64,000 nucleotides of DNA from UMGS1901 sp934122115 (GTDB lineage: Bacteria > Bacillota > Clostridia > TANB77 > CAG-508): NCBI GenBank assembly GCA_934122115.1, contig CAKOVU010000005.1, forward strand, positions 1 to 64,000, in the 5' to 3' direction. This document shows, piece by piece, positions 1 through 8,656 of this stretch. Every line of letters starts with the position of its first letter. Position 1 is the stretch's first letter. Position numbers and translations under genes: made by a program. The notes under the pieces were generated by a model. It was not told the DNA's origin. It saw nothing but the letters and a program-made list of their open reading frames with translations, and ran no database searches.

Positions 1-1096
1 AAACGTAAAAACAACAGGAGGCGGAAACGATTGCTATTGGGTATGGATACCAAGATACGCATACCAAGTGCCAACAAGAAGTAGTACAGCGTCAACAATA
101 CAAATAAAATTCCTAGAGGGAAAAACGAATAAACCAATAGGAGAAACAACAGAAATAACAAATACAACACCAACACCAGGAAGTTGGGTAGTGCATCCAG
201 CATTTACAAATGCAGGAAATGGAGGCTTCGGAGAATTAAGTGGAATATGGGTAGCAAAATATGAGGCAAGTAGTAGTAGTTCAATAGTAGTAGAAAATCC
301 AAGTGAAGATCAACTTGCAAACTATGGATACAGTGGAAGTAACTTAAAGGTAAGAGTAAAACCAAATGTAACAAGCTGGAGAGCAATCTCAGTAGGCTCA
401 ATATTTACAGTATGTCAAAATATAACAACAACAGGAAACTCATTAGAAGGAACAACCAACATAGATTCACATATGATGAAAAATACAGAATGGGGAGCAG
501 TAGCCTATTTAAGTAGAAGCCAATACGGAAAAAATAGTACAGTATATAATAATCCATATGCGAACAACAATTCATATAATGGAACAATATATTATTCACC
601 AATAACAGGACTATGCGGAAACGCACAAAGCTATAGTACTACAAAATATAATGACTCAAATGTGTACAAATATAATACAACAGAAGGCAAGAATGCAAGT
701 ACAACAGGAAATGTGTATGGAGTGTACGATATGGCTGGAGGAGCATGGGAATATGTAGCAGCTGTATTAAGTACAAAAAAATCTAATGAAAGTTTTTATA
801 ATTTTACAAATATAGATACCAAGTATTATGAAAGCTATGATGCTTATGATAATAGCAAATATGGAGATGCTGTGTATGAAACATCAACGAATTCAGAGGG
901 TTTCTCGAGCTGGGATAACGACTACTCGAACTTTGTTGTGGAGTCCTACCCTGTGTGCTCACGCGGTGATCGTGCTAGCGCTGGAAGCTTTGCGGGAGTG
1001 TTTGCATTCGTCTGCAATTACGGAGGTCCCTATGCCTACGGCAGCTTCCGTCCGTGCTTAGTTAGTCCACACTTTGATGCTCACACAATGAGGTGA
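1..1096 (+). CDS. Surface protein with C-type-lectin/FGE-like domain, 5'-partial (candidate DGR target)
   Basis: The reading frame is open from base 2, so the start lies upstream. A GTG at 68 is only an internal codon. Near the start it reads CYWVWIPRYAYQV, the same WVWIP block as in the protein at the right end of the window. About 235 residues in, VYDMAGGAWEYVA is the hallmark of the formylglycine-generating-enzyme/sulfatase-modifying fold, which is a C-type lectin fold. The C-terminus has RGD...AGVFAF...SFRPCLV, which fits the variable-region pattern of diversity-generating retroelement (DGR) targets. The middle is rich in Ser, Thr, Asn and Tyr, as in secreted adhesins. Base composition changes sharply in the last 170 bases. 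The role is inferred as a surface-exposed ligand-binding protein. The retroelement reverse transcriptase is not in the window. Confidence 0.75.
   Translation, partial: NVKTTGGGNDCYWVWIPRYAYQVPTRSSTASTIQIKFLEGKTNKPIGETTEITNTTPTPGSWVVHPAFTNAGNGGFGELSGIWVAKYEASSSSSIVVENPSEDQLANYGYSGSNLKVRVKPNVTSWRAISVGSIFTVCQNITTTGNSLEGTTNIDSHMMKNTEWGAVAYLSRSQYGKNSTVYNNPYANNNSYNGTIYYSPITGLCGNAQSYSTTKYNDSNVYKYNTTEGKNASTTGNVYGVYDMAGGAWEYVAAVLSTKKSNESFYNFTNIDTKYYESYDAYDNSKYGDAVYETSTNSEGFSSWDNDYSNFVVESYPVCSRGDRASAGSFAGVFAFVCNYGGPYAYGSFRPCLVSPHFDAHTMR
900..1070 (+). other. Candidate DGR variable region (VR) at the gene's 3' end
   Basis: This stretch is visibly adenine-poor and GC-richer than the preceding 900 bases of the same gene. 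Many codons at the likely variable positions end in C or T (GAT, CGT, GCT, AGC, GTC, TGC, AAT, TAC, TAT, GCC, GGC). That is expected when AAC or AAT codons of a template repeat are copied with adenine mutagenesis. The encoded residues fit RGG-x-AGVF-x-F-x-SFRPxL, seen in DGR targets of gut bacteria. The exact borders are guesses, since the template repeat is not in the window. Confidence 0.55.
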
Positions 1097-1101
1097 TAGA
1101 G

Positions 1102-1200
1102 ATGAAACTAACTCCAAAAGGCTATATGCCTAGGCTTATAGACAAAGAAGAAGAAAATTTAAAAATATTTGGCAAAGCCAACGACTCGTCGTTCGTATAG
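1102..1200 (+). pseudogene. Fragment of a DUF4143-type ATPase gene (possible)
   Basis: A 32-codon ORF starts 5 bases after the surface-protein stop. It begins MKLTPKGYMPRLIDKEEE and continues NLKIFG. This resembles the N-terminus of AAA ATPases with a C-terminal DUF4143 domain, where the motif LKIFGAV is followed by EGPKWCGKT. Here the Walker A part is missing and the frame stops after KANDSSFV. It is most likely a decayed remnant, but it could be a small real gene. The family match is from memory of the motif. Confidence 0.35.
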
Positions 1201-1249
1201 TTTCATTAGATGAGTTGAACTTTTAGACATAATATATTTAAAAAAATCT

Positions 1250-1299
1250 GAGTATACCGTAAAGGTTAAAAACTTTATGGTATACTCAATATTTATTTT
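1250..1299 (+). terminator. Intrinsic terminator
   Basis: A 15-bp stem (GAGTATACCGTAAAG with CTTTATGGTATACTC, 1250-1264 and 1273-1287, one G-T type mismatch) with an 8-base loop is followed by an AT-rich, T-containing run. It closes the surface-protein transcript before prfA. Confidence 0.75.
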
Positions 1300-1387
1300 G
1301 CTATAGGTTTTGCCAAAGTATCTTTCTTATAAATTATTTTTATGAGGTGATCTTATCACAAGTTATTTAAATAAAACAACTTAAACC

Positions 1388-1416
1388 TTGAAAATACTTA
1401 AAAAATGGTATATAAT
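1388..1416 (+). promoter_or_regulatory. Sigma-A promoter for prfA
   Basis: TTGAAA (1388-1393), a 17-base spacer and TATAAT (1411-1416), 32 bases before the prfA start codon. Confidence 0.7.
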
Positions 1417-1448
1417 TTTTATTATTAAATTAAAGATGGGAGATTTTT

Positions 1449-2513
1449 ATGTTTCAAAAATTAGAGGCAGTAGAAAAGAGATATGAAGAATTAAATAAAA
1501 AAATAGCAGATCCAGAGATAATTACAAGAACTAGTGAATGGACTGGATATATGAAGGAACATGCAGAAATAGAAGAAGTTGTTCTTAAATATAAAGAATA
1601 TAAGAAAGTATTGCAACAATTAAATGATGCGGAAGCTATGCTAAGTGATCCAGAAATGAAGGAATTAGCAGAAGAAGATATCAAATCAGCAAAAGAGCAA
1701 ATTCCAAAATTAGAGGAAGAATTAAAGATACTATTAATTCCAAAAGATCCAGATGATGATAGAAATATCATATGTGAAATAAGAGGCGGTGCTGGTGGCG
1801 ACGAAGCAGCATTGTTTGCAGGAACTTTATTTAGAATGTATTCTATGTATGCAGAAAGAAAACATTGGAAAATAGAAGTACTAAACGAAAATGAAACAGG
1901 TTTAGGTGGATACAAAGAAATTTCATTTATGGTAACCGGAAAGGGAGCATATAGCAGATTAAAATTTGAAAGTGGAGTTCACAGAGTACAAAGAGTTCCA
2001 GAAACAGAAGCAAGTGGAAGAATCCACACATCAACTGCTACTGTTGCAGTACTACCAGTTGTAGAAGATGTACAAATAGAAATAAATCCTGCAGATATAA
2101 AATTAGAAGTTTTTAGAGCTTCTGGTGCAGGAGGACAACACGTTAATAAAACATCTTCAGCAGTAAGGCTTATACACGTTCCTACAGGAATCGTTGCAGA
2201 ATGCCAAACAGAAAGATCACAAACTCAAAATAGAGAATATGCTATGAAGTTGTTGAAATCAAGATTATATGAAAAAGAAAAACAAGAACAAGATTCAAAA
2301 TTGGCAAAAGAAAGAAGAAGCCAAGTAGGAAGTGGAGATAGAAGCGAAAAAATACGTACTTATAATTACCCACAAGGAAGAATAACAGACCACAGAATAG
2401 GATTTAGCATATATCAAATGGAAGACTTTCTAAATGGCAACTTAGATGAAATGATTGATAATTTAACTGCAGCAGATAGAGCAGAAAAATTAAAAGGCTC
2501 TGAAGAAGAATAA
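1449..2513 (+). CDS. prfA: Peptide chain release factor 1
   Basis: The 354-residue protein has normal RF1 length. It recognises UAA and UAG in the ribosomal A site and triggers peptide release. The GGQ motif, which enters the peptidyl-transferase centre and is methylated on Gln in most bacteria, is at residues 228-230 inside GAGGQHVNKTSSAVR. The codon-recognition tripeptide, PxT in RF1, is PET at 184-186 rather than the SPF of RF2, so this is RF1. A helical N-terminal domain covers residues 1-100. It starts at ATG 1449 after GGGAG and has its own promoter. The methylase gene prmC, often adjacent in Firmicutes, is not next to it here. Confidence 0.97.
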   Translation: MFQKLEAVEKRYEELNKKIADPEIITRTSEWTGYMKEHAEIEEVVLKYKEYKKVLQQLNDAEAMLSDPEMKELAEEDIKSAKEQIPKLEEELKILLIPKDPDDDRNIICEIRGGAGGDEAALFAGTLFRMYSMYAERKHWKIEVLNENETGLGGYKEISFMVTGKGAYSRLKFESGVHRVQRVPETEASGRIHTSTATVAVLPVVEDVQIEINPADIKLEVFRASGAGGQHVNKTSSAVRLIHVPTGIVAECQTERSQTQNREYAMKLLKSRLYEKEKQEQDSKLAKERRSQVGSGDRSEKIRTYNYPQGRITDHRIGFSIYQMEDFLNGNLDEMIDNLTAADRAEKLKGSEEE

Positions 2514-2578
2514 TAAAATAATTATTGCATATTTATAAAATAGAATTATTTTAAATTTAAATGATTTTTCTAAAAATG

Positions 2579-2607
2579 TTGAAAATTGTAAAAAATTATG
2601 ATATTTT
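2579..2607 (+). promoter_or_regulatory. Putative promoter for the 2636 membrane-protein gene
   Basis: TTGAAA (2579-2584), 17 bases, TATTTT (2602-2607). The -10 is weak, but spacing and position, 28 bases before the start, fit. Confidence 0.45.
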
Positions 2608-2635
2608 ATAGAAAAATAATGAAAGGGGTTTTTTT

Positions 2636-3070
2636 ATGGTATCAAGTGGATATGCAAGGAGCTATAGCTCAACACCATCAATATTCTCAGAAGGAAATGC
2701 TGTATGGGTTATTATATCATTAGTATTAGCCGTTGTTGGTGGAATAGTGTTGTATTTTACATTTTTATCTAAGAAAAATGAAGGAAACTACACAGGATTT
2801 TTAGGATGGATGTATGATTTCCTAACATTTAAGAAAATGGTTATTGAGAACATATTGAAAATATTATACTTAATAATAGCAATGTTTATAACATTATCAT
2901 CATTCTCAGTAATATCTACAAGTTTCTTAGCATTTATAGTATATCTAGTTGTTGGAAACTTAATTGCAAGAATTGGATATGAACTATTTTTAGTAGTGCT
3001 TATAATCTGCAGAAACACAACAGAAATAAGCAAAAAACTAGATAAAAATAATGATTCAGAAAACAAATAA
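2636..3070 (+). CDS. Small membrane protein of unknown function (DUF4282-like)
   Basis: The 144-residue protein follows a strong AAAGGGG site. Three to four hydrophobic segments are visible: about 22-46 (VWVIISLVLAVVGGIVLYF), 75-98 and 100-125. The tail is charged and cytoplasmic (KKLDKNNDSENK). The middle FLGWMYDFLTFKKMV and the C-terminal YELFLVVLIICRNTTEI resemble DUF4282 proteins, which are small membrane proteins of unknown role; this is a guess from sequence feel. It appears to be a single-gene transcript between prfA and the ZIP transporter gene. Confidence 0.7.
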   Translation: MVSSGYARSYSSTPSIFSEGNAVWVIISLVLAVVGGIVLYFTFLSKKNEGNYTGFLGWMYDFLTFKKMVIENILKILYLIIAMFITLSSFSVISTSFLAFIVYLVVGNLIARIGYELFLVVLIICRNTTEISKKLDKNNDSENK

Positions 3071-3271
3071 TATTATAAGAAGTTCTAAGATATTAGGACT
3101 TCTATTTTTATATAAAATAGGAATCTTTTTTGGAAACATTAAAATAATAAATTTATAAAATATTTCTATTTTGGAAATAATGTTATAATTAAAATATTAT
3201 TTGAAATAGTCTTGAATAAAGTAAAACTCTTTAAAATAAAATGTAATAAATTTATTTTGAGGAGTTTTGTT

Positions 3272-4018
3272 ATGAACGAAATTTTAAAAACAACGCTAGT
3301 AGGATTATTCTTTGGAACATTTGGAACAACCATAGGAGGAATAATAGGAATTAAATTTAAAAATCCATCTAACAAATTTTTAAGTTTTATTTTATCATTT
3401 GCATCTGGCCTAATGACCGCGATACTAAGTTTTGACTTGATTCCAGAGGCTTTAAAAATATCGTCAACAATTAATGCAATAATTGGAATTATTTTAGGAA
3501 TAGTTTGTATGATATTGTGCGATTGTTTAGTAGAAAAAAAGTTTAATGCCAATGATAGAAAAAGGAAATTTGTGAAAAATAGTTTATTAAAAACAGGAAT
3601 AATAGTATCGATAGGGCTAGCACTACATAACTTTCCAGAAGGTTTAGCGATAGGCTCAGGCTTTGAAGCGTCTATCACTTTGGGGTATTCACTAGCAATA
3701 GCAATCTGCATACATGATATTCCAGAAGGTATCTCCATGGCAGTGCCAATGAAAAATGGAGGAATGTCGCCAGCAAAAGTGTTGTATTATGTTGTGCTTT
3801 CAGGGGTAACTACTGGTTTAGGAGCGCTAATAGGAAAATTGATAGGAGGAATCTCAGAAGGAATAATAGCAATATGTTTAAGTTTTGCTGCAGGAGCAAT
3901 GCTGTACATCGTTTCGGGTGAATTAATACCAGAGTCAAATAAGCTATATTCAGGCAATGCAAGCGCTTTGGGAAATGCAATAGGATTTATATTAGGATTA
4001 TTAGCAATTAGCATTTAA
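3272..4018 (+). CDS. ZIP-family divalent metal transporter
   Basis: A 248-residue integral membrane protein with about eight hydrophobic segments. The metal-site helices are clear: HNFPEG near residues 119-124 and HDIPEG near 148-153, the paired H-N/D-x-P-E-G motifs of ZIP transporters such as ZupT. These move Zn2+ or other divalent ions into the cytoplasm. The loop after the third helix (VEKKFNANDRKRKF) is positively charged. The start is ATG 3272, preceded by GAGGAG 12 bases upstream. A TTG at 3212 in the same frame would add 20 Lys/Phe-rich residues and has no ribosome site. Which metal is carried cannot be read from sequence. Confidence 0.88.
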   Translation: MNEILKTTLVGLFFGTFGTTIGGIIGIKFKNPSNKFLSFILSFASGLMTAILSFDLIPEALKISSTINAIIGIILGIVCMILCDCLVEKKFNANDRKRKFVKNSLLKTGIIVSIGLALHNFPEGLAIGSGFEASITLGYSLAIAICIHDIPEGISMAVPMKNGGMSPAKVLYYVVLSGVTTGLGALIGKLIGGISEGIIAICLSFAAGAMLYIVSGELIPESNKLYSGNASALGNAIGFILGLLAISI

Positions 4019-4022
4019 ACGC

Positions 4023-4051
4023 TTGTATTGAAATAATGTTTTTGATATACT
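4023..4051 (+). promoter_or_regulatory. Promoter for the phosphatase gene
   Basis: TTGTAT (4023-4028), 17 bases, TATACT (4046-4051), 15 bases before the start codon. Confidence 0.5.
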
Positions 4052-4066
4052 AATACAGGTGATAAG

Positions 4067-4525
4067 ATGAAAAAAGTAATGTTTATATGTACAGGGAATA
4101 TTTGCAGAAGCGCAATGGCAGAAGGAATGTTTAAAAAAATATTGAAAGATAAAGGGATTGAGAATGTAGAAGTATGCTCTGCAGGAATTTATGCTGAAAC
4201 AGGAGCGTATGCTACAGATGAGGCAATAGAAGCTGCTAAGGAATTGTATGATGTAGATATACTAAACCATAGAGCTACAAATATACGAGATAGCAAAATT
4301 GAAAAAATGGATATTATCTTATGTGCAACATATATGCACAAGCTAACTATAACAAGCATATATCCTCAGCTAGCAAATAAAGTTTTTACGATGAAAGAAT
4401 ATGCATATGGCAAAGATACTGCAGATAAAGATATAAAAGATCCATGGGGATACTCATTGCAAGTATATAGAAATTGTGCAAAAGAAATTTATGAAGTATT
4501 AATAAATATAGCCAATAAAATATAG
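4067..4525 (+). CDS. Low-molecular-weight protein-tyrosine (or arginine) phosphatase
   Basis: At 152 residues this has the usual size of LMW phosphatases. The catalytic P-loop CTGNICRS lies at residues 8-15 (nucleophile Cys8, Arg14), and the general-acid loop DPWG is near residue 125. The enzymes remove phosphate from protein tyrosine, or from arginine in the YwlE branch. The sequence has the TGNICRS form shared by both branches, so the substrate is open. It is cytoplasmic. It lies alone between the ZIP transporter gene and pcrA, each with its own promoter. Confidence 0.9.
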   Translation: MKKVMFICTGNICRSAMAEGMFKKILKDKGIENVEVCSAGIYAETGAYATDEAIEAAKELYDVDILNHRATNIRDSKIEKMDIILCATYMHKLTITSIYPQLANKVFTMKEYAYGKDTADKDIKDPWGYSLQVYRNCAKEIYEVLINIANKI

Positions 4526-4545
4526 AACAAATGTTTTAAAATATA

Positions 4546-4574
4546 TTGACTTTTTAAGCTATAGAATATATAAT
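4546..4574 (+). promoter_or_regulatory. Promoter for pcrA
   Basis: TTGACT (4546-4551), 17 bases, TATAAT (4569-4574). The -10 box overlaps an in-frame ATG at 4573, which rules that ATG out as the pcrA start. Confidence 0.75.
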
Positions 4575-4596
4575 GGCACCAATAAAGGAGAAACTA

Positions 4597-6912
4597 ATGG
4601 AACAAGAAGAGATTATAAATGGATTAAATGATAAACAAAAAGAAGCTGTTTTGGCAACGGAAGGCCCTTGTTTAGTAATAGCAGGAGCTGGAAGTGGAAA
4701 AACCAAAGTGTTAACACATAAAATTTCGTATTTAATGTCAACAGGTGTAAAGCCTTGGAATATATTAGCAATCACTTTTACTAATAAAGCTGCTAATGAG
4801 ATGAAAGAAAGAGTAGAAAAATTAGTAGGAGATGCTGCAAAAGATATATGGATGGGCACTTTCCACTCTATATGCGTAAAAATATTAAGAAGGTATATTG
4901 ATAGAATAGGCTTTAGAAGCGATTTTGTTATATTTGATACTTCTGATCAAAAAACACTTATAAAAGAATGTATAAAAGCAGCTCAAGCTGATGATAAAAT
5001 TTTTACTGATAGATCAGTACTTTCTGAAATAAGTAATGGAAAGAACGAAATGTTAGAACCTAGTGAGTATGGAATAAAATATGCTGGGGATTTTAGACGA
5101 GAAAAAATTGCTGAACTATATGCTTTATATCAGAAAAAATTAAAAGAAAATAATGCAATAGATTTTGATGATATAATAAATTTCACAATTAAAATTTTAA
5201 CAGAAAATCCTGATGTATTAGATTATTACACAGATAAATTTAGATATGTTTTAGTAGATGAGTATCAGGATACTAATAAATCACAATTCACACTTGTATC
5301 ATTACTTGCATCAAAATATGGAAATGTTACAGCTGTTGGCGATAATGACCAGGGAATATATAGCTTTAGAGGGGCGGATATATCTAATATATTGAACTTT
5401 GAAAAGGACTTTCCAGGAACAAAAATAATAAAATTGGAACAAAATTATAGATGTACTGGAAATATATTGAAAGCTGCAAATGCAGTAATAAAACACAATG
5501 AAAGCAAGTTTGATAAAAAGCTATGGACGCAAAATGATGAAGGAAATTTACCTTGTATTTATTGTGGTGAAGATGAATATGATGAAGCATCTTATGTGGT
5601 TGAACAGATTGCTCATTTGAAAAGAGAAGAGTACTACAAAAATTCAGATTTTAGCATATTGTATAGAATGAATGCTCAATCAAGAGCAATTGAGGATATT
5701 TTAAGAAGAGAGGATATTCCATATAAAATCATAGGAGGCTTAAAATTCTATGAAAGAAAAGAAATAAAGGATATAATTGCTTATTTAAGATTGATTCAAA
5801 ACTCATCAGATAACCTTTCTTTGAAAAGAATAATAAATGAACCTAAAAGGGGAATTGGCAAAACAAGTTTAGAAAAAATACAAGAGATTTCAGAGAGCTC
5901 TGGAGCTTCAATGTATGAAATTATAAAAAATGCAGCTGATTATGATTTAAATAGGGTATACATAAATTCGAGAGAATTTATAGAGCAGATAGAAAACCTA
6001 AAAAACAAGAAGAATGAATTAAAAATATCAGATTTAATTAAAGAAACACTAAAAACAACAGGTTATACAAAAGCGCTAGAACAAGAAGGAAGCGTTGAGG
6101 CTGAGACAAGAATAGAAAACTTAGAGGAATTTTTAACTGTTGCAATAGAGTTTGAAGAAGAATCTGCAGAAAACACATTGCCAGAATTCTTGGAAGGGAT
6201 AACGCTTTCAAGTGATATAGATGGAATGGAAGAATCTGAAGATACAGTAACATTAATGACTTTACATAGTGCAAAAGGCCTAGAGTTCCCAGTAGTATTC
6301 TTAGTGGGAATGGAAGAGGGAATATTCCCTGGATATAAATCTATAGGGGAACCTAAAGCATTAGAAGAAGAAAGAAGATTATTCTATGTAGGAATAACAA
6401 GAGCTAAGCAATACTTGTATTTGACTTGCGCTAAACATAGAACTATATTTGGTTCAACAAGCTATAATTTAATATCTAGATTTGTGGAAGAAATACCTGA
6501 TGAATTGCTAGAAGGTTACCAAGAAGCTGTTACAACAAAGAGCAAAACAAATTATGAAGATACAGGATATAGATGGAGTTATGGCAAAGGGCAATCAGTA
6601 AAAACATATAAGGTAGATAATAACGAGATAACCACAACAATTGCAGCAAAAACAAGAGAAAATGAAGGTGTATACCAATTTAGAACTGCCGAGAGCTTTT
6701 TAAATTCAATAAAACAAAAAAGCAAAGAATCAGACAGTGTGGATATAGAAAAATATCAAGCTGGCCAAAGAATATATCACAAGAAATTTGGTGAGGGTGT
6801 AATAAACTATATAGAAAAAGAAGGAGAAGATGCAAAAGTAGATATAACTTTTGATAAAGCTGGTCACAAGCGATTAATGGCTAAATTTGCAGGGCTAGAA
6901 ATAATCCAATAG
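4597..6912 (+). CDS. pcrA: UvrD/PcrA-type 3'-5' DNA helicase
   Basis: The 771-residue superfamily 1A helicase has Walker A GAGSGKT at residues 30-36, motif II VDEYQDTN, motif III with GDNDQGIYSFRGAD, motif IV with QNYRC, motif V with TLHSAKGLEF and motif VI with EERRLFYVGITRA. The C-terminal 60 residues (YQAGQRIYHKKFGEGVI...) form the Tudor-like domain that PcrA uses to touch RNA polymerase. The protein unwinds DNA in repair, clears RecA and acts in transcription-coupled repair. The start at 4597 has AAAGGAG 7 bases upstream. The ATG at 4573 lies in the promoter. A terminator follows. Confidence 0.95.
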   Translation: MEQEEIINGLNDKQKEAVLATEGPCLVIAGAGSGKTKVLTHKISYLMSTGVKPWNILAITFTNKAANEMKERVEKLVGDAAKDIWMGTFHSICVKILRRYIDRIGFRSDFVIFDTSDQKTLIKECIKAAQADDKIFTDRSVLSEISNGKNEMLEPSEYGIKYAGDFRREKIAELYALYQKKLKENNAIDFDDIINFTIKILTENPDVLDYYTDKFRYVLVDEYQDTNKSQFTLVSLLASKYGNVTAVGDNDQGIYSFRGADISNILNFEKDFPGTKIIKLEQNYRCTGNILKAANAVIKHNESKFDKKLWTQNDEGNLPCIYCGEDEYDEASYVVEQIAHLKREEYYKNSDFSILYRMNAQSRAIEDILRREDIPYKIIGGLKFYERKEIKDIIAYLRLIQNSSDNLSLKRIINEPKRGIGKTSLEKIQEISESSGASMYEIIKNAADYDLNRVYINSREFIEQIENLKNKKNELKISDLIKETLKTTGYTKALEQEGSVEAETRIENLEEFLTVAIEFEEESAENTLPEFLEGITLSSDIDGMEESEDTVTLMTLHSAKGLEFPVVFLVGMEEGIFPGYKSIGEPKALEEERRLFYVGITRAKQYLYLTCAKHRTIFGSTSYNLISRFVEEIPDELLEGYQEAVTTKSKTNYEDTGYRWSYGKGQSVKTYKVDNNEITTTIAAKTRENEGVYQFRTAESFLNSIKQKSKESDSVDIEKYQAGQRIYHKKFGEGVINYIEKEGEDAKVDITFDKAGHKRLMAKFAGLEIIQ

Positions 6913-6913
6913 T

Positions 6914-6957
6914 AAAAAACAAATTGTTAGACGAAAGTTTAGCAATTTGTTTTTTGT
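6914..6957 (+). terminator. Intrinsic terminator after pcrA
   Basis: The arms AAAAAACAAATTG and CAATTTGTTTTTT form a long stem around TTAGACGAAAGTTTAG. The 3' arm ends in a T run. Confidence 0.8.
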
Positions 6958-7040
6958 TTAAAAATGTTCAAATTAAAAAAGTATAAATACGAAAAAATAG
7001 TAAATAATATTATTATATTGAGAAGAAAGGAAGGATAAAT

Positions 7041-7229
7041 ATGGCAAATTTAAGTCAAGTAGAATTACAAAATTTAAGGCATTTAATAGGAGCACATGAA
7101 ACTTCATATCAAAAATTAAATGCATATGCATCGCAAGCAGTTGACCCACAAATAAAACAAATATTTACAAAGTCAGCTCAAGATGCATTAAATACAAAAC
7201 AAAAACTTATGTCATTTTTAAATAATTAA
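7041..7229 (+). CDS. CotF-like spore coat protein, small (62 aa)
   Basis: A short helical protein with an LIGAHETSYQKLNAYASQ block like the CotF family, whose helical-bundle domains resemble ferritin. It has no signal peptide. It is followed 12 bases later by a second CotF-like gene, so the two probably form one transcript and one complex in the spore coat. The ribosome site AGAAAGGAAGG lies 10 bases before ATG. The upstream region lacks a clear sigma-A promoter, which fits control by a sporulation sigma factor, although no sigma-E or sigma-K box could be called with certainty. Confidence 0.7.
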   Translation: MANLSQVELQNLRHLIGAHETSYQKLNAYASQAVDPQIKQIFTKSAQDALNTKQKLMSFLNN

Positions 7230-7241
7230 GGAGGGAATTTT

Positions 7242-7484
7242 ATGGACGAAAAAACAATGGTGAATGATATACTAGATGGTGTGAAAGCAGAATTAACAAC
7301 TTACCAAGGGGTTATATCAGAAGCTGAAAATATGCAGTTAAGGCAAACAATTCAACAAATAAGAAATAATGATGAAAGCTTTCAATATGAACTATTTAAA
7401 ATAGCACAAACAAAGGGCTACTATAAACCAGCAGCTCAAGCTACAGAAATGGAAATTGAAAAAGTAAAAACAGAATTACAATAA
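7242..7484 (+). CDS. CotF-family spore coat protein (80 aa)
   Basis: The 80-residue helical protein carries the CotF pattern: DILDGVKAELTTYQGVISEAEN and FKIAQTKGYYKPAAQA near the C-terminus, with the conserved GYYxPA. The strong site AAGGAGGG precedes ATG. It is paired with the 62-residue gene before it. The family is found in endospore coats of Bacillus and Clostridia, so the window comes from a spore former. The exact place in the coat cannot be told. Confidence 0.8.
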   Translation: MDEKTMVNDILDGVKAELTTYQGVISEAENMQLRQTIQQIRNNDESFQYELFKIAQTKGYYKPAAQATEMEIEKVKTELQ

Positions 7485-7647
7485 AATGAATAAATAAGAA
7501 AAAGAGAAATATTAAGAGAAAAAGAAATGTTATAAGAGTATAATAAGAAATAATCAACAATAATAATCCAAAATAGTTAATGATACGCTTGTCCATATTT
7601 GATAAATGTTATAGAATATAACAAAAATATGATGGGAGTGAACCGCT

Positions 7648-8649
7648 ATAAATATATTAAAGAAATGTGCCTCGCATATTAGAACTTCAATAAAATTGAT
7701 AGTTATAATAGCAATTGCAGCAGTAATGGTAACAGGTTTAACGTTATATATATATAAACCAACTTATAGTGTAACTTTAAATGGTGAATTTATAGGGTAT
7801 ACAAGGGATAAGAGCAAATTGCAATCAAGAATAAATGAATATATGCAACAAGGTGATAATCAAAACGTAGCATTTATACAAATTGAAAATATGCCAGAGT
7901 ACAAGCTATGTATGCTAAAAAAAGATGTTGCTACTAACGATGATGAAATATACAATAATGTAATTAGTAATGGAACAACATATTTTAGATATTATGCTTT
8001 GTTAAATGATGGAGAAGAAAAAAGCTATTTTGGAACTTTCGAGAATGCAGAAGAGGTTATAGACAAGCTTAAAGAAAAAGATAGTGATAACGTAGATAAA
8101 TTAACAATAGAAGAAAAATATGATACTAAGTTAGCAGAATTTTCAGAAATAGAAGATAGTGTAAATAGTTTATACAAGAAAAAAGTAAAAGTGGTTGTAC
8201 AAAAAAGCAGTGGAAGTTCTGGTATAGGAGTGAAAGGAATGAACAACACAGGAAGTGTTGTAAATTTAGGAATTTCACTAATAAAACCAGTATCAAGCGT
8301 AAAACAAATATCTTCTAGATTTGGATGGAGAAGTAGAGATAATCATAAAGGAATAGACTTAGCGGCAGATAGAGGAACTGCAATATATGCAGCTGCATCA
8401 GGAACTGTAACTACAGCTTCATACGGATATGGCGGAGGTTATGGAAATTATATAATAATTTCACACGGAAATGGTGTACAAACATTATATGGCCATTGCG
8501 ATAGCTTATGTGTTAGTGCTGGTGAATATGTATCACAAGGGCAATTAATAGCAAGAGTAGGCTCTACAGGTTTATCTACAGGTAATCACCTACACTTTGA
8601 AGTAAGAGTAAATGGAATAGCACAAGATCCACAAAATTATGTATATTAA
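7648..8649 (+). CDS. M23 (LytM-like) peptidoglycan endopeptidase, membrane-anchored
   Basis: The C-terminal 115 residues are a lysostaphin-type M23 domain: SSRFGWRSRDNHKGIDLAA (zinc ligands His and Asp), then GYGNYIIISHGNGVQTLYGHCD and GNHLHFEVRVNG (HxH). All catalytic residues are present. A transmembrane segment (LIVIIAIAAVMVTGLTLYIY) at the N-terminus anchors it outside the membrane. The start is unusual. The only good ribosome site (GGGAGTG, 7634-7640) sits 7 bases before an ATA codon at 7648, which gives a Lys/Arg-rich leader before the membrane helix. A TTG at 7696 is the first conventional start but lies within that helix and lacks a ribosome site. It may act in spore engulfment (SpoIIQ-like) or wall turnover; SpoIIQ-like is a guess. 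Confidence 0.88.
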   Translation: MNILKKCASHIRTSIKLIVIIAIAAVMVTGLTLYIYKPTYSVTLNGEFIGYTRDKSKLQSRINEYMQQGDNQNVAFIQIENMPEYKLCMLKKDVATNDDEIYNNVISNGTTYFRYYALLNDGEEKSYFGTFENAEEVIDKLKEKDSDNVDKLTIEEKYDTKLAEFSEIEDSVNSLYKKKVKVVVQKSSGSSGIGVKGMNNTGSVVNLGISLIKPVSSVKQISSRFGWRSRDNHKGIDLAADRGTAIYAAASGTVTTASYGYGGGYGNYIIISHGNGVQTLYGHCDSLCVSAGEYVSQGQLIARVGSTGLSTGNHLHFEVRVNGIAQDPQNYVY

Positions 8650-8656
8650 ATATAGC

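Noticed and set aside
1454..1915. Long minus-strand ORF opposite prfA
   Set aside because: Shadow of prfA: no ribosome site and a composition that mirrors the coding strand.
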